This document shows positions 1 to 8,390 of a stretch of 58,002 bases of DNA, in pieces (within the stretch, counting starts at the first letter, position 1; each line of letters opens with the position of its first letter). The notes beneath the pieces were generated by a model, which saw only the letters and a program-made list of their open reading frames with translations, ran no database searches and was not told the origin of the DNA. A program made the position numbers and the translations under genes. The DNA comes from an uncultured Opitutales bacterium. Its GTDB lineage: Bacteria > Verrucomicrobiota > Verrucomicrobiia > Opitutales > Intestinicryptomonadaceae. The DNA lies in contig CALXQW010000035.1 of the NCBI GenBank assembly GCA_944390805.1, forward strand, positions 1 through 58,002, given 5' to 3'.

Positions 1-1573
1 TTTCTATCAGGCTCTTGCCGGTCATCTCGGCGGGAGCGTGCAGGCCCATCATCTCGAGAACGGTCGGCGCTATGTCGCCGAGAGTCCCGCCGCTTCTGAG
101 CTTGAGGCCCTTCATGTCCTTGCCGTACAAAACAACCTCTACTGGATTCAAGGTGTGGCGCGTGTGGGGCTCGTTTATCTCCGGCTCGAAAAGCTGGTCG
201 CTATTGCCGTGGTCGGCCGTAACAAGCATGGCGCCGCCTACCTCGTCAACAGCCTTGGCTATCTTCTCAACACACTTGTCAACAGCCTCAACCGCCTTTA
301 CGGCAGCCTCCATGTTGCCAGTGTGACCAACCATGTCGCCGTTGGCAAAGTTTACTACTATCAATGCGTACTTCTTCGATAATACCGCCTTTGCTACGGC
401 GTCGGCAACAGGATATGCGCTCATCTCGGGCTTCTGGTCGTAGGTCTGAACGTCGCGCGGTGAGTCTATCAGTATGCGATCCTCTCCCCTGAACGGCTCC
501 TCGCGGTAGTCGTTGAAGAAGAATGTAACATGCGCGAACTTCTCTGTCTCGGCACATCTAAGCTGGCTTAGCCCTAACGAACTGATATAATCCCCCAATA
601 TGTTCTTCATCTTCGGCGGCTTGGGGAATAGTACATTGGGGCAAAGCCCCTTCTCGTACTCCGTCATGGTTGCGTAGAATATGTCGAGCTTCTTGCCGCG
701 GTCGAACCCGCTGAAAGAATCGTCTATAAACGCCCTCGTAAGCTCCCTCGGACGGTCTCCCCTGAAATTGAAGAACAATACGGCATCTCCGTCCTTTATC
801 CTTCCCAAAGGCTTGCCGCCTTCCTCTACCCAGGTCGGCACTATAAACTCGTCTCCAGTCATGTTCGCGGCTGCTGGATGCGCGTAGTAGCGCTCAAATG
901 CCTCCTCCGCATCTGATACGGAAGCCTCGGCCTTCTTGCCAATGAGACAGTCATATGCCTTCTCAACCCTGTCCCAACGCTTGTCTCTGTCCATAGCCCA
1001 AAAACGACCTATTACAGACGCTACCTTGCCAACTCCGCACTTAGACATGTGCTCCTTTACCTGCTTTATAAACCCAAGACCGCTTGTTGGCGGAGTGTCT
1101 CGCCCGTCGGTAAAAGCGTGTAAAAATACGTTCTTGTAGCCCTTGCTTGCACATATATCAAGCATGCTGTAAAGATGGCGCAACATTGCGTGCACGCCGG
1201 CGTCGGAGCACAAGCCCATAAGATGCAAATTGCCGCCCTTGTCGAGAGTCTCAAATATCTTCTTAAGCACGGGACTCTCCAACACAGACCCGCTCGAGAA
1301 ACCCTTGTCTATCCTGACTATCTCCTGGTCTACAATGCGCCCGGCTCCTATGTTCTGGTGCCCAACCTCAGAATTGCCCATTATGCCCTCAGGCAAGCCG
1401 ACAGACAACCCACATGCGGCTATTTCCGTCCTGGGCCAGTTTTTGCTCAGCCCTCTGCAAAACGGTATGTTTGCGATCTTTATCGCGTTGTATTTATCCA
1501 GCGAGGCGTTGTGATTTTCGCCCCAGCCGTCTCTTATAAGGAGAACTACTGGTCTTTTTATGGAACTGCTCAT
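1..1573 (-). CDS. gpmI: 2,3-bisphosphoglycerate-independent phosphoglycerate mutase, 3' end cut by window
   Basis: Cofactor-independent phosphoglycerate mutase interconverts 3- and 2-phosphoglycerate in glycolysis using two metal ions and a phosphoserine. Translating the minus strand gives an open frame of 524 codons starting [12 protein letters not shown]. The N-terminal metal-binding DGWG is at residues 15-18 and the nucleophile Ser68 lies in GNSEVGH. Further on there are FTDGRDTPP, a FNFRGDR motif, and near the C-terminus [14 protein letters not shown] and TADHGNSD, all family hallmarks. The last visible residues are MTGKSLIE, which is where homologues normally end, so only a few codons lie outside the window. 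The ATG at 1573 is chosen because the family motif begins about ten residues later. It is divergent from hpnC, with about 130 bases between them. Identification is firm. Confidence 0.95.
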   Translation of the reverse strand, partial: MSSSIKRPVVLLIRDGWGENHNASLDKYNAIKIANIPFCRGLSKNWPRTEIAACGLSVGLPEGIMGNSEVGHQNIGAGRIVDQEIVRIDKGFSSGSVLESPVLKKIFETLDKGGNLHLMGLCSDAGVHAMLRHLYSMLDICASKGYKNVFLHAFTDGRDTPPTSGLGFIKQVKEHMSKCGVGKVASVIGRFWAMDRDKRWDRVEKAYDCLIGKKAEASVSDAEEAFERYYAHPAAANMTGDEFIVPTWVEEGGKPLGRIKDGDAVLFFNFRGDRPRELTRAFIDDSFSGFDRGKKLDIFYATMTEYEKGLCPNVLFPKPPKMKNILGDYISSLGLSQLRCAETEKFAHVTFFFNDYREEPFRGEDRILIDSPRDVQTYDQKPEMSAYPVADAVAKAVLSKKYALIVVNFANGDMVGHTGNMEAAVKAVEAVDKCVEKIAKAVDEVGGAMLVTADHGNSDQLFEPEINEPHTRHTLNPVEVVLYGKDMKGLKLRSGGTLGDIAPTVLEMMGLHAPAEMTGKSLIE

Positions 1574-1707
1574 AATTATCAAACTGTATATGTTTTTCAA
1601 AAGAAGCCAAAGCGCAAGCACAAATTAAACGCCGGCCTACGGCAGCCAAGCCGTAAATAATAACTCGACAGCACCGCTTTTTGATTTATAACTTGTCTTT
1701 TAAAAAT

Positions 1708-2574
1708 ATGCAAAAAACCTTAAAAGACGCCTACGACAAATGCGAGAAGTTGGCCTTCGGACATTATGAGAATTTTCCGGTTGCCAGACTCGTTCCCAAA
1801 GCCGTCAGGCCGCACATTTCGGCGGTGTACGCCTTTGCCCGTACTGCCGACGATATTGCCGACGAGCAGCACGATAGCATTCCTGCCGACAGCCCTGAGC
1901 GCGTGGAGCGTCTTGATGCGTATGAAAATCTGCTCGACGAAACTTTAAAGACAGGTCTTTGCCCGGATCCCAATTACGCGTGGATCTTTGAGCCATGCGC
2001 AGATACAATATCAAAGTTCTCCGTTCCGGCGGGGCTTTTCAAAGATCTGCTCAGCGCTTTTAAGCAGGATGTTGTAAAGAAACGCTACGAGAATTTCGAC
2101 GAACTGAAGGACTACTGCCGCCGCAGCGCAAACCCTGTGGGGCGCTTGGTATTGATACTTCACGGTCTGGGCAGCGAGGAGCGCTTTAAGATGTCTGACG
2201 CAATATGCACGGCTTTGCAGCTTGCCAATTTCTGGCAGGATATGTCTGTCGATAAGGACAAGGGGCGCATTTATGTTCCGCGGTGCGACTGGAACGGCCT
2301 GTCGGAAGACGACTTTCTGAAATCGGAATCTGCGTCTGACAAGATGAGGCAGGTTGTAAAATTTCAGGTTGAGCGCACGCGTTCGCTCTTCGACCAGGGA
2401 GGTGGGCTTCCTAAAACTTTGCCTTTTCCGCTGAGTTTGGAAATACGCCTCACACTTGCGGGCGGCAGGACTATATGCGATATGGTTGAAAAACGCGGTT
2501 TCGACACCATATCCGGCAGGCCGCACATAGGTTCGCTCGACAAACTAAAAATACTTCTAAAATCTATTTTCTAA
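1708..2574 (+). CDS. hpnC: squalene synthase HpnC (hydroxysqualene-forming)
   Basis: HpnC-type enzyme of the three-gene bacterial squalene route. It converts presqualene diphosphate to hydroxysqualene, between the HpnD and HpnE steps. The 288-residue product has the two aspartate-rich motifs of all-trans prenyl transferases: RTADDIADEQ near residue 50, and NFWQDMSVDKDKGRIYVP near residue 185. An in-frame TTG lies nine codons upstream at 1681, but the ATG at 1708 gives the usual start (MQKTLKDAYDKCEKLA), so it is preferred. No clear Shine-Dalgarno is present. Its stop codon abuts the ATG of the next gene, so it is the first gene of a tightly coupled hpnC-hpnDE-hpnG-like operon. Confidence 0.9.
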   Translation: MQKTLKDAYDKCEKLAFGHYENFPVARLVPKAVRPHISAVYAFARTADDIADEQHDSIPADSPERVERLDAYENLLDETLKTGLCPDPNYAWIFEPCADTISKFSVPAGLFKDLLSAFKQDVVKKRYENFDELKDYCRRSANPVGRLVLILHGLGSEERFKMSDAICTALQLANFWQDMSVDKDKGRIYVPRCDWNGLSEDDFLKSESASDKMRQVVKFQVERTRSLFDQGGGLPKTLPFPLSLEIRLTLAGGRTICDMVEKRGFDTISGRPHIGSLDKLKILLKSIF

Positions 2575-4776
2575 ATGCCCGGCGACAATACAGACGGATA
2601 TTTTGAGGATTCCTCCCACAGCCGCGCTCAGGAGATGTCGCGCAGGAAGTCTAACTTGGCGTTTGCCTTCTTTGTGATGGAGAAATCTCGGGCGCAGGAT
2701 ATGGAGGTTTTCTACACATACTGTAGGGTGCTCGACGATATTGCCGACGATTCCTCATCTCCCGTCGCGGAAAAAATACACCTTCTTAAAAAGTGGGAGG
2801 ACGAAATAGAGCTTATATACGCCCACATCGCGCAGGAAAAAAATGCGGGCGCAGCAAATGGAAAAATATCTCCGCTTGGAATGGAGGTAATGGAGGTTGT
2901 CCGCAGAAGGAATGTCCCAAAGGAGCATATGCTGGCCATAATACGCGGCGTAATGCGCGATACTTCCCCTGAGCCCTTCAAAACTTTTGAAGATCTAAGG
3001 CAATATTGCTACGGAGTTGCCAGCGCGGTAGGGCTTGTTAGCATTTGCATATTCGGCTATGCAAATCCGCGCACGGAGCTCTTTGCGGAAACTCTTGGAT
3101 ATGCTCTGCAGTTTACAAATATATTGCGCGATGTGGTAGACGATAAACTCTCTCAAAACCGCGTGTATATTCCGCAGGAGGAACTTGATGCATTCGGCAT
3201 AAACGCGTCCGACTTGGCTGATCCGTCTAAGAATCCAGCATGCCGAAGGCTCTTTAAGATGCAGTTCTTCAGGGCAAAGCATTATTTTAACAAGGCGCGC
3301 AGGCTCATCTGCCCGGAGGACGCAAAGGCGCTTGCGCCGGCATTCATAATGTGGGACATATACGAATGCATACTCGGGCGCATAGCGGCTGAAAACTTTA
3401 ATGTAAGCAAAGACATAATAAAAATTCCAAAATGGAAAAAGTTCCTTCTGGCTTTCGGGGCGGTTCGCCGAGCAAACAGGCTGGCAAAGGCTAAGGAGAA
3501 AACTTTCGGCAGGGCGGCGGTTTTCGGCGGCGGAGTTGCGGGGCTTTCGGCGGCTTTGAATTTGGTGTACGAGGGCTTCGATGTGGATTTGTTCGAGTCA
3601 AAAAGTATTTTGGGCGGCAGGGCGGCGTCGTTTAAGTGGCGCGACTGCCAGGCCGAGCTCGACAACGGTCCGCATGCGCTTATGGGCTGCTATAAGAATT
3701 TCTTGTCTTTTGTAAATATGTTTGAAATTCCCGGGGCGTTTTGGCCTCCGGCGGAAAGCATGACTTTTGCCTTCTCAGACGGCACTTCAATAACGGCGTC
3801 GGCCGGCGGCAAAGGCGTGTTTGAAATTTTAAAATTCGGCAGAATAAAAGGCTTTTTGTCGGCAGGAAATTTGAAGCTGCTGATTAAGATTAAACTTGGA
3901 TTTGGCGGAGCACGCAAAGGGGAGACGGCATCTGAATATCTCGACAGAAACTCGATTGGCGCAGAAGTGAGGCGTTTCTTCTGGGAGCCGTTTTGCCTGT
4001 CGGCGCTCAATACGCACCCTTCGGAGGCGTCGGCGGAAGTGATGGTTGACACTCTTAGAAAATCCCTGCTTGCAGGCGGTAGGGCAGGCAGGCTGATTAT
4101 TCCAAGAAGGCCTCTGGCTGACAGCTTTAAGAATGCGGCTGTAATATTTCTAAAGTCGGTTGGATCATGCGTGCGCATGTCTGAGAAAATTACCAGCCTG
4201 AATTTTAACGGTGGAAAGTTGGAGTCTTTTTCCACATCTGCCGAAGAGACTTTTTCGCCGGTATTGGCTGTGTCGGCGCTGCCGTGGGGCGCGCTTGAAA
4301 ACCTGCTTCCGGAGGGTGAACTCAAAAGGCGCCTGGCGGATATATCGGGCGCGGATATATTGAATGTCTACATGCTCTCAGACAGAAAGCTGTTTGCCCA
4401 AAATCATATCTGCCTTGCGGATTCTCCTTTGCACTGGATATTCGATCTGTCTGACAGGCTGCCTGAGGGAACGGCTGGATATTTGTATGGAATTACCATC
4501 AGCGCAAGTTCCTTAAATCCGCTCGACGCGGAGAAAGTTGCGGAGGAGGAATTGAAGAAATTCTTTGGAGAATTTAAGGTTGTTTCGTCAGTGCGCATAC
4601 TGTGCAAAGACGCCACCACGCGCGCCGACGCAAAGACGGAACGCGCGCGCCCCGAAATGAAAACTGAATATGAAAACTTCCTAATTACAGGCGATTGGGT
4701 GAAGTCGGGGCTTCCCTGCACGCTTGAAAGCGCAGCGAAAAATTCAATTTCTTCCCTGCGCGAGATTATAAAATAA
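2575..4776 (+). CDS. HpnD-HpnE fusion: presqualene diphosphate synthase / hydroxysqualene dehydroxylase
   Basis: A single 733-residue frame holds two enzymes normally made separately. Residues about 1-295 are HpnD, joining two farnesyl diphosphates into presqualene diphosphate. The motifs RVLDDIADDSS (about 51-61) and NILRDVVDDKLSQNRVYIP (about 182-200) are its diphosphate/Mg sites. Residues about 311-733 are HpnE, the FAD-dependent dehydroxylase that reduces hydroxysqualene to squalene. A dinucleotide-binding GGGVAG lies at 318-323 with the ribose-binding acid about 20 residues later (DLFESK), and a C-terminal FAD motif near LITGDWVKSGLP. No stop or frameshift is visible in the linker (about 296-310, Arg/Lys/Ala-rich). 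It starts immediately after the hpnC stop (TAA ATG), so translational coupling is likely. The HpnC step is encoded by the neighbour. Confidence 0.9.
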   Translation: MPGDNTDGYFEDSSHSRAQEMSRRKSNLAFAFFVMEKSRAQDMEVFYTYCRVLDDIADDSSSPVAEKIHLLKKWEDEIELIYAHIAQEKNAGAANGKISPLGMEVMEVVRRRNVPKEHMLAIIRGVMRDTSPEPFKTFEDLRQYCYGVASAVGLVSICIFGYANPRTELFAETLGYALQFTNILRDVVDDKLSQNRVYIPQEELDAFGINASDLADPSKNPACRRLFKMQFFRAKHYFNKARRLICPEDAKALAPAFIMWDIYECILGRIAAENFNVSKDIIKIPKWKKFLLAFGAVRRANRLAKAKEKTFGRAAVFGGGVAGLSAALNLVYEGFDVDLFESKSILGGRAASFKWRDCQAELDNGPHALMGCYKNFLSFVNMFEIPGAFWPPAESMTFAFSDGTSITASAGGKGVFEILKFGRIKGFLSAGNLKLLIKIKLGFGGARKGETASEYLDRNSIGAEVRRFFWEPFCLSALNTHPSEASAEVMVDTLRKSLLAGGRAGRLIIPRRPLADSFKNAAVIFLKSVGSCVRMSEKITSLNFNGGKLESFSTSAEETFSPVLAVSALPWGALENLLPEGELKRRLADISGADILNVYMLSDRKLFAQNHICLADSPLHWIFDLSDRLPEGTAGYLYGITISASSLNPLDAEKVAEEELKKFFGEFKVVSSVRILCKDATTRADAKTERARPEMKTEYENFLITGDWVKSGLPCTLESAAKNSISSLREIIK

Positions 4777-5478
4777 ATGAATGCCACCAAAGCTCTGTTC
4801 GTGTTCCCAACGCCGTATGAGGCTCAGAAAGTGTTTTCCCTTTTTATGGGAAGAAGGCGTATGCCTGGAGTAGGAGATGTGGGCATCTTCGAGCTTTCAG
4901 GTGAAAAGTTTGCAGCGCTTGTGTGCGGGTACGCATCGGCACAGGCGGCAATGAGAGTTGAGGAGTGCATTGTAAAGTATAATCCGGCAAATGTTGTTCT
5001 GTGCGGTTTCTGCGGGGCGTGTACGCCGGAACTTAATAGGGGGCAGGCAATTGTTGATTCTGACTCAGACGCCCTAACCGTAGCGGCGGAGAGAGTCGGC
5101 GCAAGAAGGGCAAAAATATGCGCATGTACGCGCGTTGCAGGCGATGCTGAAAAAGAAACCTTGGCCCGCGAAAACGGCGCTTGCGCCGTGGATATGGAAA
5201 GCGCTTTTGTGAAGGATCTTTGCGGGAATGCAAATTTTGCGTCTGTCAGGGTTGTGAGCGATCCGTTCCCGTCGGGGTATTTCCCTACGGACTTTATGAA
5301 CGCCCTTATAGATACCGAATCGGGGAAATCGCGCCCGCTTGCGGCGGCTTGGGAACTTATAAAAAAGCCGTCAATGCTGCCTGGGCTTATTAAGTTTGCC
5401 AAGAGCATGAAGTTTGTAAGGGAAATTTACGGGGATTTTATGGAAAAACTCGTTTTTGAAATAGCAAAATTGCACTGA
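4777..5478 (+). CDS. HpnG-like nucleoside phosphorylase (hopanoid-associated)
   Basis: A 233-residue protein of the purine/nucleoside phosphorylase family. The glycine-rich segment VVLCGFCGACTPELNRGQ is the phosphate/ribose-binding turn, and AVDMESAFV followed by VRVVSDPF matches the family's nucleoside-binding motif (usually VDMEG/SA...AISD). In hopanoid clusters such a protein (HpnG) releases adenine from adenosylhopane. Position directly after the squalene genes, with its ATG touching the HpnE stop, supports that role. However, no squalene-hopene cyclase or hpnH is in the window, so the substrate is inferred from context only. A methylthioadenosine/futalosine-type nucleosidase is the alternative. 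The N-terminus MNATKALFVFPTPYEA fits the family start. Confidence 0.7.
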   Translation: MNATKALFVFPTPYEAQKVFSLFMGRRRMPGVGDVGIFELSGEKFAALVCGYASAQAAMRVEECIVKYNPANVVLCGFCGACTPELNRGQAIVDSDSDALTVAAERVGARRAKICACTRVAGDAEKETLARENGACAVDMESAFVKDLCGNANFASVRVVSDPFPSGYFPTDFMNALIDTESGKSRPLAAAWELIKKPSMLPGLIKFAKSMKFVREIYGDFMEKLVFEIAKLH

Positions 5479-5668
5479 TGTTTTTTTAGTGCGTCTGCAT
5501 ATTCATGTTTTTCTCATATCTCTATAAAAGAGCCTTAAGATGGCCCTTGCCTATGGTTGTTTTACGCATATGCAATCTGATTGGTTACTACACTTTATAG
5601 TCCATAAAACATTTGTAGGCGGTAGCGCAGCTAAACTTTTTACACTGGAAAAGTAGATTGAAAGATTA

Positions 5669-6550
5669 TCATCTGCCTGAAGAAGGATTCTTTCTTGGCA
5701 TGCATATTTTCCATGTGGCAATTAAGGCGAGCATAAAGAATAAATAGCCGTAGGATTCGTGCATGATGTGGTAATTTTTATCCGCAATATGTGGGGAGGT
5801 GAGAACTATGCAAAGAATTCTAAATATATTTGCCGCGTATGCCAAAAGTATACATAAAATGACATGTGCGGCTTTCGATAAGGCTGTACGGCCTAAATCT
5901 GGAACGGAAAGAAGTATTGAAAGGATTGCGCAGGAAACCATAAGGCCAAATCCATTGCATTGCTGAGCCACTTCAAAAGTCTTTCCGCCGAAAAGAAGAA
6001 TAAATTTATCGGCGTCTTTAAAGAATGCAAGTTTTGCGTCTGCCCCAAATAAGTTTAATATCTCAACGGAACTTATTCCAGAAAGGAATCTTAAAGGCAT
6101 GTCGAAGACAGGCATAAGAAGAGCAAGAAGAGCATAGGCGTATAATCCGGCTCCAACAGCTCCAACAAATCTTGCGCCCCTCTTACCTCTGAAAAAGGCG
6201 TATCCTACAGACATAAGAGCTGCGGCAACTCCTCCAAGAAGCAGCGGAGCTCCAAAGTATGTATTTCTAAGAGCGGCTGCCGCAAAAAATAACGCGTATG
6301 CCGTCGCTAAGGTCACAAAGCTTACTCCTGAAAAATACGGCTTTCCCGAAGGCTTTAGACCGTATCCAATTGCCACGGCCGCCGCGGAGAAAGCAAATGT
6401 AAGAAATGCCTCCGACAGTTGCGCAAAAGAAGAGCAGTAATACGCAAACGAAATGCATATTGGGGCAAATATGCCCATGGCAGCCGCCCATGCGGCAATC
6501 TCCCAGACGTTAGATTGGCTGCTGATGTCGTCGTGCTTGCGGCTTGTCAT
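5669..6550 (-). CDS. exosortase/archaeosortase family transpeptidase
   Basis: A polytopic membrane protein of 293 residues with about eight hydrophobic segments. It carries the exosortase catalytic triad in order: Cys198 in AQQCNGFG, Arg244 in ANIFRIL, and His264 in IMHESYG. These enzymes cut PEP-CTERM or similar tripartite signals after membrane insertion and transfer the protein to a surface acceptor, much as sortases do in Gram-positives. The sequence around the Cys (QQCNGF rather than EACSGLRS) points to a non-proteobacterial subtype, which I cannot name from sequence alone. No substrate or glycan cluster lies beside it. The only PEP-CTERM protein seen in the window is at 38691-39560. It is convergent with the hpn operon and divergent from the antiporter gene. 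Confidence 0.88.
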   Translation of the reverse strand: MTSRKHDDISSQSNVWEIAAWAAAMGIFAPICISFAYYCSSFAQLSEAFLTFAFSAAAVAIGYGLKPSGKPYFSGVSFVTLATAYALFFAAAALRNTYFGAPLLLGGVAAALMSVGYAFFRGKRGARFVGAVGAGLYAYALLALLMPVFDMPLRFLSGISSVEILNLFGADAKLAFFKDADKFILLFGGKTFEVAQQCNGFGLMVSCAILSILLSVPDLGRTALSKAAHVILCILLAYAANIFRILCIVLTSPHIADKNYHIMHESYGYLFFMLALIATWKICMPRKNPSSGR

Positions 6551-6725
6551 GTATATTTAAGACATATTTTTCCGCGGATTGTGGCAATTTTATTTTTTTT
6601 GTAATATTGGGGAAAGGCGCAGGGGTGAAGCAAGCAGCTGGAGAATTTTTAATCTCCGGAAAAACCGCAAATTTCCGATTATTCTTGTAATAAGGATTTG
6701 GTATTGTCTAATGCTCTATTGAAAG

Positions 6726-8246
6726 ATGAATAACAAAACTTTGCTCGCGGTGTTTGTTTTGCTCCTTATTGGAGGGGCTTCTTGCGTGTTTGCGTCGGGG
6801 GAGGTTTCGGCGTTGGCATACCCAATTCCACTGGCAGATTATCCAAAAACAGAGGGTGAGTCTATTATTGCAGAGTTGTGGGGAAGGGCTAAGTTTGCCC
6901 CGTTTAACGTATTTGCAACCATAATATTCTTCTGCGCAATATTTCATACTTTCAGCGTGGGATTCTTTCACAGGTTATCAGAGAGACTTGAATCTGAACA
7001 TAACGAGAAGCTAAGGATAATGATAGCTTATGGGGCAAAATTTCCAAAAGGGGAAAACCCAGTGAGCTTTCCGGCAACTCTATGTGCGTATCTCGGAGAG
7101 GTTGAAGCCGTATTCGGCATATGGCTGATTCCGCTTTTTATAGGTTTTACCGCATGCTTCGGCTGGGGAGGATTTACGTCTTACATAGACAACCTTGCTT
7201 TTGAACAGCAGAAATTTACGGAACCTATGTTTGTGGTTGTCGTTATGTGCATAGCGGCGACAAAACCGGTTATCAATGTTGCGGGGAAACTGATTCATAT
7301 GTTTGCAAAGCTCGGAAATAGCTCTCCGGCGGCATGGTGGATATCTATCTTCTGCATTGGGCCGGTGCTTGGTTCTTTCATAACGGAACCGGCGGCTATA
7401 ACAATATGCGCAATGTTGCTGTTCCGCGAGTTTTACGAGCTGAAACCTTCAACGTCGTTTAAATACGCCACTCTTGCACTGCTGTTAACAACAGTAAGCG
7501 CCGGCGGAACTCTAACGCACTTTGCGGCGCCTCCTGTGCTTATGGTTGCTAAGATATGGAACTGGGATACGGCGTTTATGTTTGAGTATTTCGGCTGGAA
7601 GGCATGGCTTGGCATAGTTGCAAGCACACTGTTTTACTATATAATATTTAGGTCGGAATTTGCCCGCCTCAAAGAGGAATCTAAGTTGCACAAGCGCAGG
7701 GGAGACTACAGTGAAAAGATACCCCTTTGGGTGATAGTTGTGCATATATTATTCTTGGTCTTTACGGTTTCAACGTTGCACCATCCGGCGTTGTTTATAT
7801 TTGCATTTTTATTCTTTCTGGCTTTTACAAACGCAACCCGCCAGTACCAGTACGGAGTTAACGTTAAGACCCCAATACTTGTCGGGTTCTTCCTTGCGGG
7901 TCTTGTTGTGCACGGATCTTTGCAGGCATGGTGGATAGAACCGGTCTTGGGGAGATTCTCGGAATTGTCTCTATTTATTGGCGCAATAGTATTAACCTCT
8001 TTCAACGACAACGCCGCTATAACGTATCTTGCAAGTATGGTGCCGTCTTTCAGCGAACACCTAAAATATATCGTAGTTGCGGGTGCCGTTACGGGCGGAG
8101 GCCTTACGGTGATAGCCAATGCGCCAAATCCGGCGGCTCTGTCTATTTTGAAACGCTATTACAAGGGGGGGATATCCCCAATGCAGCTGCTTTTGTCGGC
8201 AATTCCTCCAACGGCGATAATCGCGCTTGCATTTTATTTCCTGTAA
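6726..8246 (+). CDS. putative Na+/H+ antiporter (Na_H_antiport_2-like)
   Basis: A 506-residue protein with a hydrophobic signal-like N-terminus and about ten further membrane helices. The overall pattern, including an early FNVFATIIFFCAIFHTF helix, the loop with GEVEAVFGIWLIPLF, an EPAAITICAML segment and a late TSFNDNAAITYLASM segment, resembles the putative Na+/H+ antiporter family of Proteobacteria and Verrucomicrobia (Pfam Na_H_antiport_2). Paired helix-break motifs with acidic or polar residues are typical of ion-transporter-superfamily carriers. The ATG at 6726 has no strong ribosome-binding site. The divergent exosortase gene starts about 175 bases upstream, so both promoters lie in that gap. 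Ion specificity is inferred from family naming only. Confidence 0.75.
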   Translation: MNNKTLLAVFVLLLIGGASCVFASGEVSALAYPIPLADYPKTEGESIIAELWGRAKFAPFNVFATIIFFCAIFHTFSVGFFHRLSERLESEHNEKLRIMIAYGAKFPKGENPVSFPATLCAYLGEVEAVFGIWLIPLFIGFTACFGWGGFTSYIDNLAFEQQKFTEPMFVVVVMCIAATKPVINVAGKLIHMFAKLGNSSPAAWWISIFCIGPVLGSFITEPAAITICAMLLFREFYELKPSTSFKYATLALLLTTVSAGGTLTHFAAPPVLMVAKIWNWDTAFMFEYFGWKAWLGIVASTLFYYIIFRSEFARLKEESKLHKRRGDYSEKIPLWVIVVHILFLVFTVSTLHHPALFIFAFLFFLAFTNATRQYQYGVNVKTPILVGFFLAGLVVHGSLQAWWIEPVLGRFSELSLFIGAIVLTSFNDNAAITYLASMVPSFSEHLKYIVVAGAVTGGGLTVIANAPNPAALSILKRYYKGGISPMQLLLSAIPPTAIIALAFYFL

Positions 8247-8390
8247 TAGGATAATGCGCCTTTGTGTTTGATTGAATATTTCAATTTATACATGAGTGTA
8301 CTGTTTCAAAAGAAAGCCTACTGGCGGCGCAACTTTCTTGGAAAGGCGCTGTGGGGAGGAGTGTCTTGCAATTTGTAGAGCGTAATAAAA

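Noticed and set aside
3690..4325. A 211-codon minus-strand frame
   Set aside because: Complement of the HpnE domain; no motif and biased composition.
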